Source: a virus
Virus record (IMG/VR): IMGVR_UViG_3300010397_000046
Span: 1-64,000 of that record
Direction: 5' to 3' (one strand)
DNA: 64,000 nt
The notes beneath the pieces are model-generated. The model saw nothing but the letters and a program-made list of their open reading frames with translations, was not told where the DNA came from and did no database searches. Shown here one piece after another: positions 56,547 through 64,000 of this stretch. Made by a program: the position numbers and the translations under genes. Each line of letters begins with the position of its first letter. Position 1 is the stretch's first letter.

Positions 56547-57512
56547 TTAGCTTACAACACTTGCGAAGTAGTAACCCATATCAGCGGCAACCAGTTTCAT
56601 GGACAGACACATTTCATTCTCAATACGATCTGCACCCAAATTTTCCATACGGAAACGCTTAGTACGAATACCAGCATTGTTCAGACCAGTCAGACCTGCC
56701 CAAGAGAAGATGTACCCACCAGTGGGCATCATCAGGGACGGTGCAGGGGCCGAATATACCAGAAGGGCCGATTTGCCGTGAATAAAGCCGAATGTCTTTG
56801 TTGCTGCACCTTCAACCGAAGTCTGCATGATCGACTGTGCTACAAGCACCCTGTCAACATCCAACAGCCTTGCAATGATAGCAAGTGTAACGGATTCAGC
56901 AGTAGTGTACTTGATACGATCCACAAACAGAGGATGTTTCTTCAGAGCTTCATAGACTTCATAACCAATAACAAGAGTATTGGGAATGTAACCAGTCTGT
57001 GAAAGAACCTTGATTCTTGCCCGTTTAATATCTTCCATCGGATCGGAACTGGCTTCATCATCCCACTGAGCAAAGTTGGTTGCGCCAGTTTCGTCAGTTC
57101 CCCAAACGCCAGTAGTCATGTAGGTGGAAGCAAACAGCTTTTCACGACGAATAAGAAGCTGATTCTGAACGAACATGGCGGCATCACGATACGGGTCAAC
57201 TACTGCATCAGCATTTGCAGCAGTATCATCATCAACATCTTTGTGAAGTGCCCACTTGGAACAGAAATACGTGGGAGTGTTGTCAATATCGAAACCGGAA
57301 CCAGCGGATTCAGTAGCGGGTGCACGAAGCTGGGCTTCATCACGGAAGAAAGCGCCTTTGTCATAAACATAGTAACGATCACTCTGTTTCTGAACGGGGA
57401 CAATCGGAAAAACTTTATCAGCGATAAAGTTGGAAGCATCCTGTGTATAAGCTACGGAAATGTTTGTGAGTGCGGTATCAACATGGGCATCACGGGGGGT
57501 ATATTGAGGCAT
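56547..57512 (-). CDS. Major capsid protein (HK97 fold)
   Basis: This 321-residue protein begins MPQYTPRDAHVDTALTNISV, has TQDASNFIADKVFPIVPVQK, a KRARIKVLSQTGYIPNTLVI helix, LVIGYEVYEALKKHPLFVDR and a C-terminal RTKRFRMENLGADRIE...MSMKLVAADMGYYF, matching phage major capsid proteins of the HK97-fold type without a long N-terminal scaffold. It is flanked by DUF2190-like and hairpin features and is likely the most abundant virion protein. Start behind AAAGGAGAAAATCAA. Confidence 0.88.
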   Translation of the reverse strand: MPQYTPRDAHVDTALTNISVAYTQDASNFIADKVFPIVPVQKQSDRYYVYDKGAFFRDEAQLRAPATESAGSGFDIDNTPTYFCSKWALHKDVDDDTAANADAVVDPYRDAAMFVQNQLLIRREKLFASTYMTTGVWGTDETGATNFAQWDDEASSDPMEDIKRARIKVLSQTGYIPNTLVIGYEVYEALKKHPLFVDRIKYTTAESVTLAIIARLLDVDRVLVAQSIMQTSVEGAATKTFGFIHGKSALLVYSAPAPSLMMPTGGYIFSWAGLTGLNNAGIRTKRFRMENLGADRIENEMCLSMKLVAADMGYYFASVVS

Positions 57513-57543
57513 TTGATTTTCTCCTTTAGTTTATTTGTACTAC

Positions 57544-57924
57544 TTATGCGATTGTGCCACCCATGGCAACACCGACAGTTACAGATGCAAGTTCGTTGGC
57601 AGCCCCGCCAGTGAGAACAGTTCCCAAACCTACTTTGGCAGTTGTTACAGCAATAGCGGTTCCATCTGCTGCTGCTTCATACTGTGCACCAGCAGTAAGA
57701 CCACCTGTTCCAATTTTAACCTTGGAAATGCCAATTGCCATAACATCAGCAACTTCACCCGATTTCGGTTTGTTCTGAAGAATGCCCAAAGCAGCCTCTC
57801 CAGCAGCAGTAGTAAGGTTGACAGCATTTGCGGCTGTTACCTTGACAATGTAAAACTGCTTTGCAGAAAGATCGGCAGCAGCAGCACAATGCCCAATGTT
57901 ATAAATTCTCTGTTCGATTGCCAT
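57544..57924 (-). CDS. DUF2190-like capsid-associated protein
   Basis: The 126-residue pattern 'F..I..AaaDLSAKQFYIVKVT......NLTTAAGEAALGILQNKP' followed by ISKVKIGTGGLTAGAQYEAA and GLGTVLTGGAAN is typical of DUF2190, small beta proteins next to capsid genes that form head decorations or fibres. Start behind AAAGGAGAATAAGG. Confidence 0.85.
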   Translation of the reverse strand: MAIEQRIYNIGHCAAAADLSAKQFYIVKVTAANAVNLTTAAGEAALGILQNKPKSGEVADVMAIGISKVKIGTGGLTAGAQYEAAADGTAIAVTTAKVGLGTVLTGGAANELASVTVGVAMGGTIA

Positions 57925-57958
57925 CCTTATTCTCCTTTACTTTGAAATGTGTTACCGA

Positions 57959-58996
57959 TTACCGGCGAGTTTCTTCCTGATATGCTTTCCGAAGATCATG
58001 ATTGGTTGTGTAGATATGATCGTAAGCCTTTGCATAGGTGATGTTGTGTTCAGCGGCATGTTTCTTGGCAAGTTCGTCAAGCTGTTCCGTTGCCGTTTTG
58101 AGGGTAGTATCACTATCCTTACCATTCTCTTTGAACAGACCACCTTCCACAATACGGGTGTTTGCTACTTTCAGCAGGGCATAAGCGGTTGCAGCAAGTT
58201 CTGAATCATGCTTGCTAATGTCAACAAGAAGTTTGGAAACGCTTTCGATGCTACCAATTGCCGGAACAGAGACAGCTTTTTCAACACAGGATTTCGTAAG
58301 AGTTTCTTCTTCCATTTTTGCAATCTTGTCTGCATTCTCTTTGTTGATTTTTTCCTGTGCTTCAATGTGCTTTACAACAGCTTCAGGAAGAGCAGACTTG
58401 TCAATTGAATCTTCTTTCTTCAGCTTTGCCCCACAACTTTTGCAAGTCCCATCAGCAGCCGGTTCTTTTGCAGCTTTGTTTACTGCCTGTGCTGCTTCCA
58501 GTTCCTTGGTCAGTTCAGCAACTTTGTCTTGCTCCGCTTTCAGTGCCTTTTCCAATTCTTCCTTTGTCATTGTGTTACCTCCAGAGATTAATGTTGATAC
58601 TGCCTGTTGAAATTGACTTACCGTTGTATTGACCAATTCGTTTGTATCTTCTACTTCATCATCATTGATTATCGAACTGATAGAATCTTGAAGAGTCCAA
58701 ATCATGTCCCAGATTTTATCCCGCAAGGTACGATCTTGGATAATTTCATCAAATGTCTCTGCGGTACAATCAGAACCCTTTAATATGGTAGAGATATTAT
58801 CATCGTACCACTCTTTAAGTAAAGTATTTTTATCATCCCCCTGATAATCTTTTGCAAAGTCATGTATTTCTTCATCTTTTGTTTTGAGTAATAGAACATG
58901 CGCCGATGGATTATCTCCCTTTCCAACAAGTGAAACTTCGTTCAGTTTAACATTTGACAACTTGTGGGTTTTTACTTTTCCTTTTGTTCTTGCCAT
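57959..58996 (-). CDS. Capsid scaffolding protein (XkdF C-terminal-like)
   Basis: In this 345-residue protein the N-terminus (KLSNVKLNEVSLVGKGDNPS) matches the segment after the protease domain of XkdF-like proteins. Then come an acidic domain, a coiled coil at about 140-235 (TKEELEKALKAEQDKVAELT) with a CKSCGAKL zinc-like motif near 185, and a helical C-terminus. Scaffolds of this type guide head assembly and are cleaved by the protease encoded just upstream. Its start overlaps that gene (TAATG). Confidence 0.72.
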   Translation of the reverse strand: MARTKGKVKTHKLSNVKLNEVSLVGKGDNPSAHVLLLKTKDEEIHDFAKDYQGDDKNTLLKEWYDDNISTILKGSDCTAETFDEIIQDRTLRDKIWDMIWTLQDSISSIINDDEVEDTNELVNTTVSQFQQAVSTLISGGNTMTKEELEKALKAEQDKVAELTKELEAAQAVNKAAKEPAADGTCKSCGAKLKKEDSIDKSALPEAVVKHIEAQEKINKENADKIAKMEEETLTKSCVEKAVSVPAIGSIESVSKLLVDISKHDSELAATAYALLKVANTRIVEGGLFKENGKDSDTTLKTATEQLDELAKKHAAEHNITYAKAYDHIYTTNHDLRKAYQEETRR

Positions 58997-59388
58997 TATA
59001 CCGCCTCCCTTGTCCCTGTACCACCTATAGAAAACATAGTCAATTCCCCACTTTCTATCTGCTTCAATACATCTTCATCATGTATCCTGAATCCCACAAA
59101 CCAACCAACCTTTTTCAAATCAATTCCTAATGCAGCCTGTTTCTCTTTTGTGAAAACCATAGATTCAACCAATGTTGATTTCTGATCTCCTTTATGTTTT
59201 GCTTTTCCTACACGACATTCAATCACAAAGTTATGTGCTGATTTTTCTAACTCTGCAATAGACCAACCATCCCCTGAATGATCGACAACTTCCATGTCAC
59301 CTTCTTCAGATACATAGGCCCAACCATACACTACTCTTTGTTCAGCATCTACTTTGTCAATCTTACCTTTAAACAAAAACTGAGACAT
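58996..59388 (-). CDS. XkdF-like prohead protease
   Basis: In this 130-residue protein KVDAEQRVVYGWAYVSEEGD is the usual first strand; HNFVIECRVGKAKHKGDQKS supplies the candidate His; and VESMVFTKEKQ with GELTMFSIGGTG completes the XkdF/prohead protease pattern (GxxxGxSIGG). The scaffold segment normally fused C-terminally is a separate overlapping gene here. Start behind AAAGGAGGTATTAA. Confidence 0.78.
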   Translation of the reverse strand: MSQFLFKGKIDKVDAEQRVVYGWAYVSEEGDMEVVDHSGDGWSIAELEKSAHNFVIECRVGKAKHKGDQKSTLVESMVFTKEKQAALGIDLKKVGWFVGFRIHDEDVLKQIESGELTMFSIGGTGTREAV

Positions 59389-59403
59389 TTAATACCTCCT
59401 TTC

Positions 59404-60414
59404 CTAGAATGTTTGACCTACTGAACCTAACACTAAACAACACCGGCAATTAATCAAGTTTACATTATAATCCCCAGGACTAAATACTAATCCAAAAGGA
59501 GTTATAAAATATGATCTTATCTTTACTCCGAAAGGATTCATATTAGGTATTGCTGCATGTGTCGCTCTCAACCTATCATCAGGAGTTACTATCCAAAACT
59601 TTCTATCTTCATCATCATTCAAGATACCTAAATCAAGTCCTTGTACCCAAAGTTCATTCTGACCTGCATTTACAGCACTCATTGATTCTGTTCTTGCAAT
59701 GTCTCTTGCTCTTTTATTCAACATACTTTGATAATATCTTTCAACCATATCATCAATATTCTGTGTTGTAAAATGTCCTTCCTTCATGTGTCTTCGTATC
59801 TTGGCTTGCTCAATTGCGTTTAACCTGCGTTCATTTGGGGGAGTAAGTCCCAAAGTCTGCCTTAATTCCAACTGCCTTCTGAAATTCAATACTGCTTGCG
59901 CCTGATCGTCAGTCAATCCAATTAATTGCCTAATTTCTTTGGCTGCTTTGTTTGGATTTACTCCATCTGCTATGATTCGTTCAAGTACAGATTTTACACC
60001 GTCTTTGCTTGTTTGGGTAAGCCCTGAAATCATCTGTGCGCCTCTATTTCTCATAATAGATGCTGCACGTTCATTCAAAGCATCAAACGCTATGCCCTTC
60101 TGTTTTGAAGCAACCAAATTACTTATAGCTGCTGTTGCCCCTGCTGCAAATGCTACTTGCGATTGTGTGTTAAAAACATACGATGTATTATCAAGCCCAA
60201 TTCCAAACAATAGCGGATCTAACTTCTCTATTTGTGTGGCTGCAAATACAGCCTCCAAACTTTGAGTAGACAACGCAGTTTCTATATCCGCAATAGAAAC
60301 TAGATTGTCCCTTATCTCCTTAACTGCTGCTAGAAAAGCACTCTGCATACTTGGAGCTACTTTATCAGCAGCAGCAGTTAAGGTGTCAATAATGTCATTG
60401 ATTGATTTAGCCAT
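59404..60414 (-). CDS. MuF-type minor head protein
   Basis: The 336-residue protein's C-terminal third has the MuF signature: RARDIARTESMSAVNAGQNE, DDRLRATHAAIPN and the final INCRCCLV (the family's 'NCRC' motif). The N-terminal part is helical and Ala-rich. MuF proteins bind the portal and may enter the cell with DNA. It starts with TAATG overlap to the portal gene. Confidence 0.88.
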   Translation of the reverse strand: MAKSINDIIDTLTAAADKVAPSMQSAFLAAVKEIRDNLVSIADIETALSTQSLEAVFAATQIEKLDPLLFGIGLDNTSYVFNTQSQVAFAAGATAAISNLVASKQKGIAFDALNERAASIMRNRGAQMISGLTQTSKDGVKSVLERIIADGVNPNKAAKEIRQLIGLTDDQAQAVLNFRRQLELRQTLGLTPPNERRLNAIEQAKIRRHMKEGHFTTQNIDDMVERYYQSMLNKRARDIARTESMSAVNAGQNELWVQGLDLGILNDDEDRKFWIVTPDDRLRATHAAIPNMNPFGVKIRSYFITPFGLVFSPGDYNVNLINCRCCLVLGSVGQTF

Positions 60415-61712
60415 TATAGTTTCTTTACTGTCTTAATTGGAAGATCAAGTAGTGCTCTTGCCTTTGCTTCTATATCATCATCAGGTGTCATTGCTCCCAC
60501 ACTACAAAGCTGATATACACCATCAATGAAATCTTTGATATTTTCCTTTTCAATATCCCCTGGAGTTACAGTAGGCCATAATTCTGAAGGAACTCCATTC
60601 AACTGCATCAAAGGGGGAACTGCTTTCTTGCTTACTACCTTTCCAATATCTTTCAACCATGCTCCAAGAGCAAGGGAAAACATGGATGTTTTATCAGATG
60701 AAAGAGCAAACGAACCCACCTTGTCTTGCCCAAGAAAAATAAAATCAGCTACAACCGTCATAGCTATTGTTTTGTTATACCGTGTAACAATTGCTGATGT
60801 ATCAAACTGCCTTGCTCCACCTGTTGTAAGTAATTCCAAAGTATACATCTTATTTCCATTATCATCATACACTAATGGAAACACAACTCCCTCTTGTTCA
60901 TCCCTTCTGATGTTCGTAACTAACTTCTTTATTGTTGCAAGAGTCTTCTTTTCTTCATCAGATGCATTGGATAGCAGCAAATTAGCCGGTACACCTGCAA
61001 TCGGTAATCCGGCAAGGTCACGCTCAATCCCTATGCCCTCTAACTCTTCTATGCGCTTCTTAAACATCCATGGGCGATATGCATTTCTCAATATAGATCG
61101 ACCTTGCGGATTATTCTTAAAACTCTGTGTTCTAAACAAAAGTAACTTCTGAATTGGAATTTCACAAACACCTCCGCCCACTACAGGCATTTGTTTCATA
61201 CTTATCAAAGTACCTTCATCGTCATACACCCATTCCCAAAGAGTTTCTTGGGAACGAATAGGCATTTTTCTCCAACCTATCTTGTTATCATTATACTTGC
61301 TCTTATACCGCAAACTATTTGCATCAGGCCCACCCCGTATTTTATAAACAAGTTCATGTGTGGAAAATCCGTATGTAAGCATGGACAAGATTTCACTGAT
61401 AAATTCCTCCCATGTATGCTCCATATCATCCATGCAACCCTTTACAAAATCTGCTTGTTCTGCTGCTGCTGCTGATTCATCAGCCGGAGTTACTTTCCAA
61501 ACAACATTACGCAATAACTTATCAATGATAAATAGGATTGAACCTACAATTGGATCATTGTCCCGCATTTCAGCAAATGTTCTGATTCCTTGTGCACCTG
61601 TCAAAGTTCTCAAAAACTCTTCAGAGATTCTACCCCCAAATACTTTTAATCCGGTAGTGCCTATTTCAGACATTCCTGATCCTGATTTTTTTGGAATCTT
61701 TGTTCTTCCCAT
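60414..61712 (-). CDS. Portal protein (Mu gp29/DUF935 type)
   Basis: In this 432-residue protein IRTFAEMRDNDPIVGSILFI followed by LRNVVWKVTPADES is the portal wing start; WEEFISEILSMLTYGFSTHE and later LLFRTQSFKNNPQGRSILRN and FKKRIEELEGIGIERD are family motifs. The portal ring is the DNA entry point and binds terminase. It lies between terL and the MuF gene. Start behind TTGGAGGGATTAA. Confidence 0.9.
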   Translation of the reverse strand: MGRTKIPKKSGSGMSEIGTTGLKVFGGRISEEFLRTLTGAQGIRTFAEMRDNDPIVGSILFIIDKLLRNVVWKVTPADESAAAAEQADFVKGCMDDMEHTWEEFISEILSMLTYGFSTHELVYKIRGGPDANSLRYKSKYNDNKIGWRKMPIRSQETLWEWVYDDEGTLISMKQMPVVGGGVCEIPIQKLLLFRTQSFKNNPQGRSILRNAYRPWMFKKRIEELEGIGIERDLAGLPIAGVPANLLLSNASDEEKKTLATIKKLVTNIRRDEQEGVVFPLVYDDNGNKMYTLELLTTGGARQFDTSAIVTRYNKTIAMTVVADFIFLGQDKVGSFALSSDKTSMFSLALGAWLKDIGKVVSKKAVPPLMQLNGVPSELWPTVTPGDIEKENIKDFIDGVYQLCSVGAMTPDDDIEAKARALLDLPIKTVKKL

Positions 61713-61738
61713 TTAATCCCTCCAATTAGATTCACTCG

Positions 61739-63220
61739 TTAAATCTTCGAAAATCGGAGCAACATTAACAGCCCACGCAACCTCTTTTCCCTTTTACGTT
61801 TAAGATACATACTCATAGGGTCAATCTGGTCGTCATGCTCTCCTACTGGAAACTGTGTGCATTCATCTTCAAAATCTAATAACCATGGGGCCGCTTCAGG
61901 AAGATATACTAAACCAGATTCAATTGCAACCGCTTCATTCTCCATCCTTACTACTTTACTGAAACTGCCTGGGTCTATCGCAATCACAGGTGTCTTGATC
62001 CCATCAACAGGATCACGCAAACACTGAATCAAAGATATACCTGATGATTTATCTTCAACTAATATTTCATGGGGGCCCCATTGCATGTTGAGTGATTTAA
62101 CAGCCCTCAACAATTCAGGGAAAGCACACTTCTTTCTCCATATGTGTATCAGGTAGTATCCGCTTGATGTTTCAGCCCAAACTTCACAAACAGAATAGTC
62201 ATTCAATTCATTTTCTTTTGAAGCTGTATCTAACACAAGGGATAAGCATATAATTGTTTCTTTCGCTGGTGGAGTTTTATATCGCTTAAACAAATTGAAC
62301 ATAATTAAACCGCCATCTCTAGGAGCTGGTCTCTGTTGGAGTTGCCCTGCTGCTGCATACGCTCCAAGCGCAATCTTCAGTTTATCTATCTCTTGTTTTC
62401 TAAACCTTTCCGGCCAAAGCAACTCCCCTTCTTTCCTTCTTGGGTCTCTCCATCCCCCAAATGCCCTGCATTTCGTTTTGCGCTCATATTCAGCCGGAAG
62501 CAACAAATGATAATAGTCCTTTCCGTATTTACTTAAAATATGTCCTGAAAGGTCTTTAGCATGTGTTCTTTGTTGAATAACTACTATTGCCCCCTTTTGA
62601 GGATCATTCAAACGAGTCTGCATAACTTCGTCAAACCATTGATTGGTTGCCGTTCTAACGGTGTCTGATTCAGTTTCCTTGACATTGTTAGCATCATCAA
62701 TAACAATAATGTCACCACCCTCTCCAGTTGTCATTCCATCAACCGATGTTGATAGGCGATAACCCCCCTTATCATTATCGAACCTAATCTTTGTATTCTG
62801 ATCGGAGGTCATTTTAAATTTATCCCCCCAACGATCCTGATACAGAGGGCTTTCAATAACACGCCGACACTTTATACCGTCACGGATGGAAAGACTTGAA
62901 GCATACGACGAATAAAGAAACTGCAAAGAAGGATTATCTATCCAAGCCCATGCGGGCATACCTACAGCAATACCTATTGATTTCATGTGTCTTGGGGGGA
63001 TATTAATCAATATCCTTTGTATATCCCCCGCAATAACATATTGCATATGTTCACAGATAGCATCAATATGCCATCCATGTGTATAAGGATGTGGGTCGAT
63101 ATAACTCCAAAGTTGCTTTAAGAATTCAGCCATGCTTTTTTCCGCAAGTACCTTATTCAAAGATTCCATTGGAGTATTGAGTAATCGTTTTGCTTTCTCT
63201 TGTTCCTGTTTATTTAGCAT
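61739..63220 (-). CDS. terL: Terminase large subunit
   Basis: This 493-residue protein has an ATPase with INIPPRHMKS (Walker A-like, 72-81), IIVIDDANN (Walker B, about 174) and VVIQQRTHAKD (motif III), then a nuclease domain with LSLVLDTASKENELNDYSVC and late DDQIDPMSMY acidic motifs. TerL drives packaging and cuts concatemers. No small subunit gene is adjacent in the window; it could lie beyond the right edge. The start has only a weak TTGGGGTAGCAATA site. Confidence 0.93.
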   Translation of the reverse strand: MLNKQEQEKAKRLLNTPMESLNKVLAEKSMAEFLKQLWSYIDPHPYTHGWHIDAICEHMQYVIAGDIQRILINIPPRHMKSIGIAVGMPAWAWIDNPSLQFLYSSYASSLSIRDGIKCRRVIESPLYQDRWGDKFKMTSDQNTKIRFDNDKGGYRLSTSVDGMTTGEGGDIIVIDDANNVKETESDTVRTATNQWFDEVMQTRLNDPQKGAIVVIQQRTHAKDLSGHILSKYGKDYYHLLLPAEYERKTKCRAFGGWRDPRRKEGELLWPERFRKQEIDKLKIALGAYAAAGQLQQRPAPRDGGLIMFNLFKRYKTPPAKETIICLSLVLDTASKENELNDYSVCEVWAETSSGYYLIHIWRKKCAFPELLRAVKSLNMQWGPHEILVEDKSSGISLIQCLRDPVDGIKTPVIAIDPGSFSKVVRMENEAVAIESGLVYLPEAAPWLLDFEDECTQFPVGEHDDQIDPMSMYLKRKREKRLRGLLMLLRFSKI

Positions 63221-63247
63221 TATTGCTACCCCAATAAAATAGAACTA

Positions 63248-63284
63248 CTTCCTACTATTCAAATAAAAACTGGATAGTAGGAAG
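63248..63284 (-). promoter_or_regulatory. Hairpin between the beta-helix gene and terL
   Basis: CTTCCTACTAT (63248-63258) and ATAGTAGGAAG (63274-63284) are perfectly complementary over 11 bases with a 15-base loop. It sits in the 100-base gap before terL. Stem without a run of U after it on the minus transcript, so processing or partial termination is possible. Confidence 0.6.
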
Positions 63285-63320
63285 TTCAATTATTTGCCTT
63301 TATAGTCATTGAATGCTCAT

Positions 63321-64000
63321 TTAAAGCTCTAACTCCAAATTAAGTTTTAAGCCGAACCCGCGTTTTCCCCCCCCGCTTGTCGCTGGTGCTGATCCACTCC
63401 CGGACACAGGAAACGCACCAACAAGTCCACCTGTTGAACCGGCTGTAGATAATGCTATGTTTTGAGGAGCAAACCCACCACCTACCCACGTAATTAGATC
63501 CGATATATTGTAACGCGGGTCATACGATTCTTTACCCATGGTAGAAAACTTAGCAATGCACCCATTCCAATCCGATACGGAAGGGTCGTACTGTTGACAG
63601 AATTTTATAAAACTACGGCTTGAATCCACAAAATTTGGATTACCGATTTGGTCGTGAACCCCTGGAGAATTAACGTAAACTCCACTTCCAATCCCAAAAT
63701 AAAGAGTTCCGGTTAAATTATAAATCCAGTTATAATCAGCAGTAGTAACGGAGTTTGTAAAAGGATGTTTAAACCCAACAATACATCCCTGTAATGCTGT
63801 AGCGGAATAGAATATATTGTTTTGAATGGATGTGTATTCGTTGGTTATATTTATTAACCCCTCACCAGCAACTCCACAAAACGACAATGCACCGTTAGTG
63901 TTATCTCCTTGTGCTGTGTTGTTTTCATATGTGAGGATGGGACAAAAATGTGTTGACCCATCACATGCAGTGCCATCACTCATATTATACTGTGCACTCG
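63321..64000 (-). CDS. Beta-helix-like surface protein, cut by window edge
   Basis: The frame stays open through the right edge, so the ATG at 63983 is probably internal and the gene continues beyond. The visible 226 residues have the NNIFYSAT, YNWIYNLTG, NPNFVDSS pattern of right-handed parallel beta-helix proteins (pectate-lyase-like), ending in a Gly/Ser-rich tail and KRGFGLKLNLELEL. Such proteins in phages are tailspikes or depolymerases, but this gene lies upstream of terL, away from the tail genes. Function not established. Confidence 0.6.
   Translation of the reverse strand, partial: SAQYNMSDGTACDGSTHFCPILTYENNTAQGDNTNGALSFCGVAGEGLINITNEYTSIQNNIFYSATALQGCIVGFKHPFTNSVTTADYNWIYNLTGTLYFGIGSGVYVNSPGVHDQIGNPNFVDSSRSFIKFCQQYDPSVSDWNGCIAKFSTMGKESYDPRYNISDLITWVGGGFAPQNIALSTAGSTGGLVGAFPVSGSGSAPATSGGGKRGFGLKLNLELEL

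Overview
The window is part of the genome of a tailed double-stranded DNA bacteriophage with siphovirus-type morphology. Evidence is a complete head-tail gene set on the minus strand (terminase large subunit, Mu gp29-type portal, MuF-type minor head protein, XkdF-like protease, scaffold, HK97-fold major capsid protein, connectors, tail tube, frameshifted tail chaperones, a 2066-residue tape measure protein and a large tail-tip fibre) and a full replication and recombination set on the plus strand. The DNA is clearly A+T-rich. No integrase, repressor or tRNA was recognised, so a virulent life style is favoured. No endolysin or holin was recognised either, so lysis genes probably lie outside. 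The window is not a whole genome: a minus-strand gene runs off the right edge, and the left edge is homopolymer-rich and looks like a contig end. The host cannot be named from the sequence.

Layout. 1-2.05 kb: no convincing protein gene; T-rich DNA with degenerate repeats, then a stretch with strong RNA-folding potential. 2.05-9.8 kb (plus): an operon of many small proteins built around a MoxR-type AAA+ ATPase, a DUF3150-like protein and a metallopeptidase/VWA protein. Its genes are separated by a recurring two-stem RNA element, and most start codons follow an unusual AAGGGGGAAA ribosome-binding site. The operon ends at an intrinsic terminator. 9.9-14.7 kb: SNF2 helicase, small genes and a DnaG-like primase, followed by a candidate small RNA with its own promoter and terminator. 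14.8-20.4 kb: HNH nuclease, winged-helix protein, DnaB/RecA-type helicase, then a promoter/operator and a highly charged DNA-binding-type protein. 20.4-30.65 kb: DNA methyltransferase, beta-type sliding clamp, UDG-exonuclease fusion, intein-containing family A polymerase, nucleotide kinase, ThyX and clamp loader. 30.65-33.5 kb: promoter, five-codon leader peptide and RNA hairpin, then UvsY-like protein, HU and gp32-like SSB. 33.5-40 kb: RNase H-fold protein, RecA/UvsX, RuvC, a Rad50 ATPase split into two genes around Mre11, and small genes. A bidirectional terminator at 40.02-40.07 kb separates this from the convergent late operon at 40.07-63.2 kb (minus).

How it fits together. The phage carries most of its own replisome (primase, helicase, clamp, loader, family A polymerase, SSB) and a T4-like recombination set (UvsX, UvsY-like, gp32-like, Mre11/Rad50, RuvC), which suggests recombination-dependent, concatemer-forming replication feeding a terminase. 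ThyX and the nucleotide kinase supply dTTP. Two core enzymes are split by small genes (exonuclease/polymerase and Rad50-N/Rad50-C), and a related small gene sits in both splits. Three charged nucleic-acid proteins share small C-terminal or HeH/SAP-like modules.

Most unusual are the RNA features: a covarying family of intercistronic double hairpins, a candidate sRNA, a mini-leader-peptide attenuator-like region, a structured leader before HU, and G5/C5 hairpins after the late genes expected to be most expressed. All functional statements rest on reading motifs and pairing by eye. No database search or folding program was run.
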